Below, in pieces: positions 8,201 through 10,846 of a stretch of DNA of 10,846 nucleotides. Each line of letters starts with the position of its first letter. The first letter of the stretch is position 1. Origin of the DNA: an uncultured Paraprevotella sp. (GTDB lineage Bacteria; Bacteroidota; Bacteroidia; Bacteroidales; Bacteroidaceae); the NCBI GenBank assembly GCA_900766785.1, contig CAAFWT010000045.1, positions 1 through 10,846 on the forward strand. The letters are read 5' to 3'. The translations under genes were made by a program, and so were the position numbers. The notes beneath the pieces were generated by a model, which made no database searches, was not told where the DNA came from, and saw nothing but the letters and a program-made list of their open reading frames with translations.

Positions 8201-8426
8201 TGTACCTCCCATCCAGGCATTGGTACGCAGCAGCCAGAGCAGACTGCGCCCTGTGATGATGGCATCCCTAACCACGGTGCTGGGCATGATACCCCTGCTC
8301 TCTGACGCTATGTTTGGCAGCATGGCGGTCACCATCATGGGAGGACTGCTCTTCGGCACACTCATAACCCTCCTGTTCATCCCCGTTCTCTATGCCATGT
8401 TCTTCGGCATCAGGGACGAGCGCTAA
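5289..8426 (+). CDS. RND-family efflux pump, inner-membrane permease subunit
   Basis: At 1045 residues this has the full length of an AcrB-type RND transporter. The first membrane helix is at about residues 10-30, followed by a large periplasmic loop, a central cluster of membrane helices from about 335, a second large periplasmic loop and a C-terminal helix cluster from about 880. The proton-relay motif in the fourth helix is Gly-Met-Leu-Val-Asp403-Asn404-Ala-Ile-Val. Asp403 aligns with AcrB Asp407, while Asn404 replaces Asp408, a substitution seen in other RND branches. Lys955, in Val-Val-Lys-Asn-Gly-Ile-Val-Leu, aligns with AcrB Lys940. The pump should therefore be active, exchanging protons for exported compounds; the substrate (drugs, bile acids, detergents or other) cannot be told from sequence. 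Nothing suggests a heavy-metal type. Its ATG overlaps the adaptor stop as ATGA, and a TolC-like gene follows after 39 bp. Confidence 0.97.
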   Translation: MMDFGKWAFNNRLLVYFLVAVFMLGGAYACYDMSKLEDPEVKVKLAMVVTTYPGASAHQVEMEVTDVLEKSIRTMGDLDNIESYSYNDLSIIQVELRSTVSNAEVEQCWDRLRRKVYDAQSLLPQDANTSITKEDFSLVYGMFYVLTGDGLSDRELNDYAELMKRELSNVDDVDCVDIYGKQKDCIHIRLLQDKMASLGVLPAEVLATLNGQNKTSYAGYYDNGDQRVRVTVADKFRQVEDIKRMVIQGHEDDQLRLADIAEVEKSTERPVRNAITYDGKPALGILVASSSTSDIVKVGKAVEKRIAELKEERFPTGVDCHKVFYQPERVTESLGQFVLNLIESVLIVVIVLMFTMGFRSGLIIGASLSVIVFGSFLVLGSVDGTMQRVSLGSFVLAMGMLVDNAIVIVDGILVDIRRGKPRMEAMTDVGKRTAMPLLGATGIAILSFLPIFMSPDTAGIYVHDLFVVLAVSLLLSWILALTHVPLMANRLLCSSAADDGQSAEAQLYQGRIYHLLGSLLHFCIRHRWSTTMVMVGLLVLSVMGFPFVRQGFFPDMTYNQCYMEYKLPEGTNSTRVEKDLQSIEAYLHTRPEVTHVTASIGGTPGRYNLVRTVSTPSLSYGELIIDFTSAEDLDKNIDDIQQYLTAHYPGAYVKVKKYNLMFKKYPIELQFQGPDPAVLHALADSARNIMERSGKVHLITTDWEPKVPVINVDYDQESARRIGLSRSDLSLSLMTAGGGLPVGNFYEGVYPNTIYVKCVNEKGEAVDNLLDLQVFSAMPSLMGLASEENLVRLRTGTLTKDQLLSDLMSTTPLRQVSREVKVEWEDPVVPRYNGQRMQRVQCTPCPGLETEKTRAALAREIEKIQLPAGYTMTWQGEKIASDRSMKYLFANFPLAIILMIAILIMLFSDVRKPLIILSCLPMIFVGVVLTLLLTGKTFTFVAIVGALGLIGMVVKNGIVLMDEITLQLSQGVPPIQALVRSSQSRLRPVMMASLTTVLGMIPLLSDAMFGSMAVTIMGGLLFGTLITLLFIPVLYAMFFGIRDER

Positions 8427-8465
8427 TCCTATTTTTACCTCTCCATATAAGTATAGAGTTATTGT

Positions 8466-9821
8466 ATGAAACGTAACATCCTCATATTCCTATTATCTCT
8501 CCTTTCGCTCCCCGCAGCATCGGAGACACTCACTGTGGAAGCCTGCAGAGAGAAGGCTCTCAAGCACAACCATGCACGCCAGTCGGCGGCATACACCACC
8601 CAGCAGGCCATACATACGCAAAAGGCCGTGTGGGCACAGTTCTTCCCCAGCCTGTCGCTGGAAGCCGGGGTGGCTTATGACACTGGCGAGGGCACACTGG
8701 GCATCGATGGCGGCATGCTGCCAGTAGGAACCATGAGCTCCACAGGATTTGTTCCCTCGGGCAGCTTCGCCTTCTTCCCTGGCGTGGACATGAAGTACGA
8801 TGTGAACACCCTCTTCAGTGGATCGATCCTCCTGAAACAACCGCTCTATATGGGTGGCAAGATTCGTGCCTCGTATGAGATGAGCAAGTGGGCCGTGGAA
8901 CTGTATCGCCAGGGAGAGCGAAAGACCGAAGCCGAGGTGATTCAGTCGGTGGACGATGCGTATGCCAAGGTGGTGAAAGCGCAAGAGATGGTGCTGGTGG
9001 CACGCAAGTATAAGGACCTGCTGGAGGAACTGGCCCGCAATGTGGAGAGTGCCGTACGCCATGGACTGAGCATGCGCAACGAGCAGTTGAAGGTGGCAGT
9101 CCGCCTAGATGAGGTGGAACTCCAGTTGCGCAAGGCTGAGAATGCACATCGGCTGGCCTGTATGAACCTCTGTCATGTGACAGGCATGCCGCTCAACAGC
9201 CAGTTGGAAGTGTCATCCGAATACCCTCAGACAGAGCTTCCCGAGGAGGTGCAGACCTCCGACGTCTCTCTTCGTCCCGAGAGTGCCATGCTTCAGTATC
9301 AGACACGCATTGCCGCTGAGCAGGTACGAGTGGCCAGGAGTCAGATGTTGCCCAGTCTGGCTCTGATGGCCAAGTATGGATATACCAACGGATTCGAGGT
9401 GAACGGCAGAAGGCTGCTGGATGGATGGAACTTCGGCGGGGGTGTGGTGCTGAGTGTCCCCCTCTATCATTTCGGAACCAACATACAGAAGGTGAAGGCA
9501 GCACGGCTGAAACTGCAGATGGCTCAGGAAGAGCAGGCAGACAAGCAGGAGATGATGATGCTGGAACTACAGCAAGCAGCCAACAATCTGGATGAGGCCC
9601 GTCTGGAAGTACAGCTTGCCGAGAAGTCGATGGCTCAGGCCGAAGAGAACAGACAACTCAGCGAGAAACAATATCGTGCTGGCATGGAGACCCTAAGCAA
9701 CTGCCTGGAGGCGCAGGCTGCATGGCAGAAGGCCAGCGAAAGCCTGGTGGATGCCCAGTTCCGCCGCTATCTGGCTATCGTTGATTATCGTCGGTCGGCT
9801 GGTCTTCTCCTCGAACCTTAG
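8466..9821 (+). CDS. TolC-family outer membrane efflux channel
   Basis: The 451-residue protein starts with a clear Sec signal peptide (Met-Lys-Arg, hydrophobic core, cleavage likely after Ala-Ala-Ser at residue 19). Two copies of the outer-membrane-efflux repeat follow. Each opens with a helix, then beta strands rich in Gly/Tyr/Ser, then long amphipathic coiled-coil helices rich in Ala, Gln, Glu and Leu. The first mature residues, Leu-Thr-Val-Glu-Ala-Cys-x-x-x-Ala-Leu-x-x-Asn, are the usual TolC-family opening, and the C-terminal part has the family Gln-Tyr-x-Ala-Gly stretch near the second helical hairpin. As a trimer it would form the outer-membrane duct and periplasmic tunnel for the pump encoded just upstream. 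No lipobox is seen, unlike OprM-type channels. The last 47 bp overlap the 3' end of the convergent rlpA-like gene. Confidence 0.95.
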   Translation: MKRNILIFLLSLLSLPAASETLTVEACREKALKHNHARQSAAYTTQQAIHTQKAVWAQFFPSLSLEAGVAYDTGEGTLGIDGGMLPVGTMSSTGFVPSGSFAFFPGVDMKYDVNTLFSGSILLKQPLYMGGKIRASYEMSKWAVELYRQGERKTEAEVIQSVDDAYAKVVKAQEMVLVARKYKDLLEELARNVESAVRHGLSMRNEQLKVAVRLDEVELQLRKAENAHRLACMNLCHVTGMPLNSQLEVSSEYPQTELPEEVQTSDVSLRPESAMLQYQTRIAAEQVRVARSQMLPSLALMAKYGYTNGFEVNGRRLLDGWNFGGGVVLSVPLYHFGTNIQKVKAARLKLQMAQEEQADKQEMMMLELQQAANNLDEARLEVQLAEKSMAQAEENRQLSEKQYRAGMETLSNCLEAQAAWQKASESLVDAQFRRYLAIVDYRRSAGLLLEP

Positions 9822-10305
9822 TTCCCTCATTGGTCTTCTGCCATATAGGATGGTTCCAGGTACGTATGGGACGTAACGTATCATATTCGGGTCTGGGCAA
9901 CTCATATTCCGGTTTCTCTCCGCGATAAGGCACTTGGTCTATATAGCAAGGGGTTACCTCCACCAGACAGAATCCCGACTGAATGAATCCCAGTTCCCTG
10001 GCTGCGGCATAACTGAGGTCTATCATGTATTTCTTGATATGCGGACCGCGATCGGTAACCTCCACCACCACTTCTTTTCCGTTTTGTACATTCTTCACCC
10101 TGAGCATTGTACCCAGCGGATACTTGAGATGAGCACAAGTCATACTGTCCCGATGATAAGGTTCGCCGTTGCTCATAAGCCTGCCATGCAGTTTGTTGGA
10201 ATAAAAAGAGGCCTTCCCCTTGTCTGCCTCTTGGGATTGGACTGGGTAAATGCTGCCAAGTAATATAGCAAGCAGGACGACTGTATGAAGATACTGTTTG
10301 CTGAT
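9775..10305 (-). CDS. rlpA: RlpA-like double-psi beta-barrel cell-wall protein with no standard start codon
   Basis: The frame encodes a complete RlpA/DPBB protein. An opening Gly-Lys-Ala-Ser-Phe-Tyr precedes His-Gly-Arg-Leu-Met-Ser-Asn-Gly-Glu-Pro-Tyr; then come Cys-Ala-His, Leu-Gly-Thr-x-Leu-Arg-Val, Val-Thr-Asp-Arg-Gly-Pro and Ile-Asp-Leu-Ser-x-Ala-Ala-Ala. Some RlpA proteins are septal lytic transglycosylases that cleave peptidoglycan; others only bind it. There is no SPOR domain. Starting at the ATG at 10176 would discard the signal peptide and the beginning of the domain. The same frame stays open to a stop at 10326-10324 and includes a convincing signal peptide (Ser-Lys-Gln-Tyr, then Val-Val-Leu-Leu-Ala-Ile-Leu-Leu, cleavage near Gln-Ser-Gln) but no ATG, GTG or TTG. 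I place the start at the ATC codon at 10305 (176 residues), as a non-canonical start or a mutated/miscalled ATG. It follows tRNA-Pro by 24 bp on the same strand. Confidence 0.83.
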   Translation of the reverse strand: MSKQYLHTVVLLAILLGSIYPVQSQEADKGKASFYSNKLHGRLMSNGEPYHRDSMTCAHLKYPLGTMLRVKNVQNGKEVVVEVTDRGPHIKKYMIDLSYAAARELGFIQSGFCLVEVTPCYIDQVPYRGEKPEYELPRPEYDTLRPIRTWNHPIWQKTNEGTKVRGEDQPTDDNQR

Positions 10306-10329
10306 GGTGTTTTCTGTAAATAGTTAGTG

Positions 10330-10402
10330 TCGGATAGAGGAGACTCGAACTCCCGACCCCTACGTCCCGAACGTAGTACGCTACCAACTGCGCTACTATC
10401 CG
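10330..10402 (-). tRNA. tRNA-Pro (anticodon CGG)
   Basis: The minus strand folds into a complete 73-nt cloverleaf: acceptor CGGATAG/CTATCCG, D stem GCGC/GCGT, anticodon stem CTACG/CGTAG around the loop TTCGGGA, T stem GGGAG/CTCCT around TTCGAGT, discriminator A. The anticodon CGG reads the proline codon CCG. The 3' CCA is not encoded. Confidence 0.96.
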
Positions 10403-10430
10403 ATGGCCTTGCTATCCACAAGAACCATTG

Positions 10431-10438
10431 CAAAGGTA
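10431..10438 (-). promoter_or_regulatory. -7 element of the tRNA-Pro (and probably rlpA) promoter
   Basis: The minus strand reads TACCTTTG, matching TAnnTTTG, and would start transcription about 24 nt before the mature tRNA 5' end. No clear TTTG -33 is seen at the expected distance. No terminator is visible between the tRNA and rlpA, so readthrough is likely. Confidence 0.55.
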
Positions 10439-10487
10439 CGTAAAAAATGAGAATGCTCCTCCCGATTTACTTTTTTTTTGCTTCACA

Positions 10488-10519
10488 CTTGTGGGTATGG
10501 GAATTTCTGTCTACCTTTG
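10488..10519 (+). promoter_or_regulatory. tRNA-Phe promoter
   Basis: CTTG (10488-10491), a 20-bp spacer and TACCTTTG (10512-10519) match the Bacteroidales -33/-7 arrangement. Transcription would begin near 10524, about 14 nt upstream of the mature tRNA. Confidence 0.7.
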
Positions 10520-10537
10520 TGCCCACAATTAAGCAAT

Positions 10538-10610
10538 GGTGCCATAGCTCAGTTGGTAGAGCAAAGGACTGAAAATCCTTGTGTCCCCGGTTCGATTCCT
10601 GGTGGCACCA
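10538..10610 (+). tRNA. tRNA-Phe (anticodon GAA)
   Basis: A 73-nt cloverleaf: acceptor GGTGCCA/TGGCACC, D arm with AGTTGGTA, anticodon stem AAGGA/TCCTT around CTGAAAA (anticodon GAA, phenylalanine), T loop TTCGATT and discriminator A at 10610. The genome continues CGA, so the CCA tail is not encoded. Confidence 0.97.
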
Positions 10611-10612
10611 CG

Positions 10613-10649
10613 AAGAACGACTTAGGTTTTTGCCTAAGTCGTTCTTTTT
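10613..10649 (+). terminator. intrinsic terminator of tRNA-Phe
   Basis: A perfect 14-bp inverted repeat (10613-10626 with 10633-10646) around the 6-nt loop TTTTTG ends in a run of five T (10645-10649). It begins 3 nt after the tRNA. Confidence 0.93.
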
Positions 10650-10742
10650 CATCAAGGAGAATCCCTATACTGACATTACGGATTGGACGGATCAGTAGAA
10701 ACGGCACAGTAGCAAAAAGGTGTGGGTATAAATAAAAAATGT

Positions 10743-10750
10743 TACCTTTG
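10743..10750 (+). promoter_or_regulatory. -7 element before the right-edge ORF
   Basis: TACCTTTG matches the -7 consensus. It is preceded 21 bp upstream by GTGGGTAT (10722-10729), the same word at the same distance as in the tRNA-Phe promoter. It ends 7 nt before the ATG at 10758. Confidence 0.5.
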
Positions 10751-10757
10751 CAGTTAT

Positions 10758-10846
10758 ATGGAAACAAAGATATTAGAACAATTAGCGAGCCTTGTTCTTC
10801 CCAAAGAAATACTCGAACGCTTTGTGATAGTTAAAATTGAAACAGA
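10758..10846 (+). CDS. partial ORF, probable N-terminus of an ISAon1-type transposase
   Basis: The ORF opens at ATG 10758 and runs off the right edge after 29 codons. The visible start (Met-Glu-Thr-Lys-Ile-Leu-Glu-Gln-Leu-Ala-Ser-Leu-Val-Leu-Pro-Lys-Glu-Ile-Leu-Glu) and the following Arg-Phe-Val-Ile-Val-Lys-Ile-Glu resemble the separately encoded N-terminal region of ISAon1-family transposases found in many Bacteroidota. Only this short stretch supports the call, and no terminal inverted repeat can be assigned because the other end lies outside the window. If right, an insertion sequence has landed just downstream of the tRNA-Phe terminator. Confidence 0.5.
   Translation, partial: METKILEQLASLVLPKEILERFVIVKIET

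Noticed and set aside
8437..8458. Short inverted repeat (CTCT/AGAG) between the pump and TolC genes as a possible terminator
   Set aside because: The arms are only 4 bp with a 12-nt spacer and no T-tract; the gene order indicates one operon.
10173..10433. 86-residue minus-strand ORF
   Set aside because: It reads through the tRNA-Pro gene and overlaps rlpA in another frame.
10471..10480. Run of nine T between the two tRNA genes
   Set aside because: No stem precedes it on the plus strand, so it is not a terminator; it is probably just AT-rich promoter-flanking DNA.

Overview
The window looks like a chromosomal segment from a member of the Bacteroidota, most likely order Bacteroidales and Prevotella-like. 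Three things point there: promoters of the Bacteroidales type (TAnnTTTG at -7, a TTTG/TTG-like -33), little Shine-Dalgarno signal before the genes, and gene families typical of the group (multi-repeat DUF349 protein, lipoprotein adaptor + RND pump + TolC operon, ISAon1-like transposase start). The genus is an inference. No plasmid, phage or CRISPR signature is visible.

Layout. On the minus strand at the left are a DUF349-repeat protein cut off by the window edge (1-1748) and a CorA-family divalent cation transporter (1868-2794). The transporter has a long 5' leader with a candidate 11-codon leader peptide abutting a strong hairpin. A 361-bp gap (2795-3155) rich in inverted repeats separates it from an AraC-family regulator (3156-4052, minus). 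Across a 172-bp divergent promoter region lies a plus-strand tripartite efflux operon: periplasmic adaptor lipoprotein (4225-5292), RND inner-membrane pump (5289-8426, ATGA overlap with the adaptor) and TolC-like outer-membrane channel (8466-9821). Converging on it, and overlapping its last 47 bp, is an RlpA-like double-psi beta-barrel protein (minus). Its intact reading frame has no ATG, GTG or TTG start upstream of the signal peptide. Then come tRNA-Pro(CGG) on the minus strand and, divergently, tRNA-Phe(GAA) on the plus strand with a textbook terminator. At the right edge is the first 29 codons of a probable ISAon1-type transposase gene.

How the parts work together. The AraC regulator and the efflux operon form a divergent pair, which suggests local control of multidrug/toxicant export; both start from identical TAACTTTG -7 boxes. 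The pump carries the proton-relay Asp and Lys expected of a working RND transporter. RlpA lies 24 bp downstream of tRNA-Pro on the same strand, so it probably shares the tRNA's transcript.

Most of the window is ordinary core genome. The parts worth a second look are the corA leader, the start of rlpA, the repeated promoter architecture and the palindromes downstream of araC.
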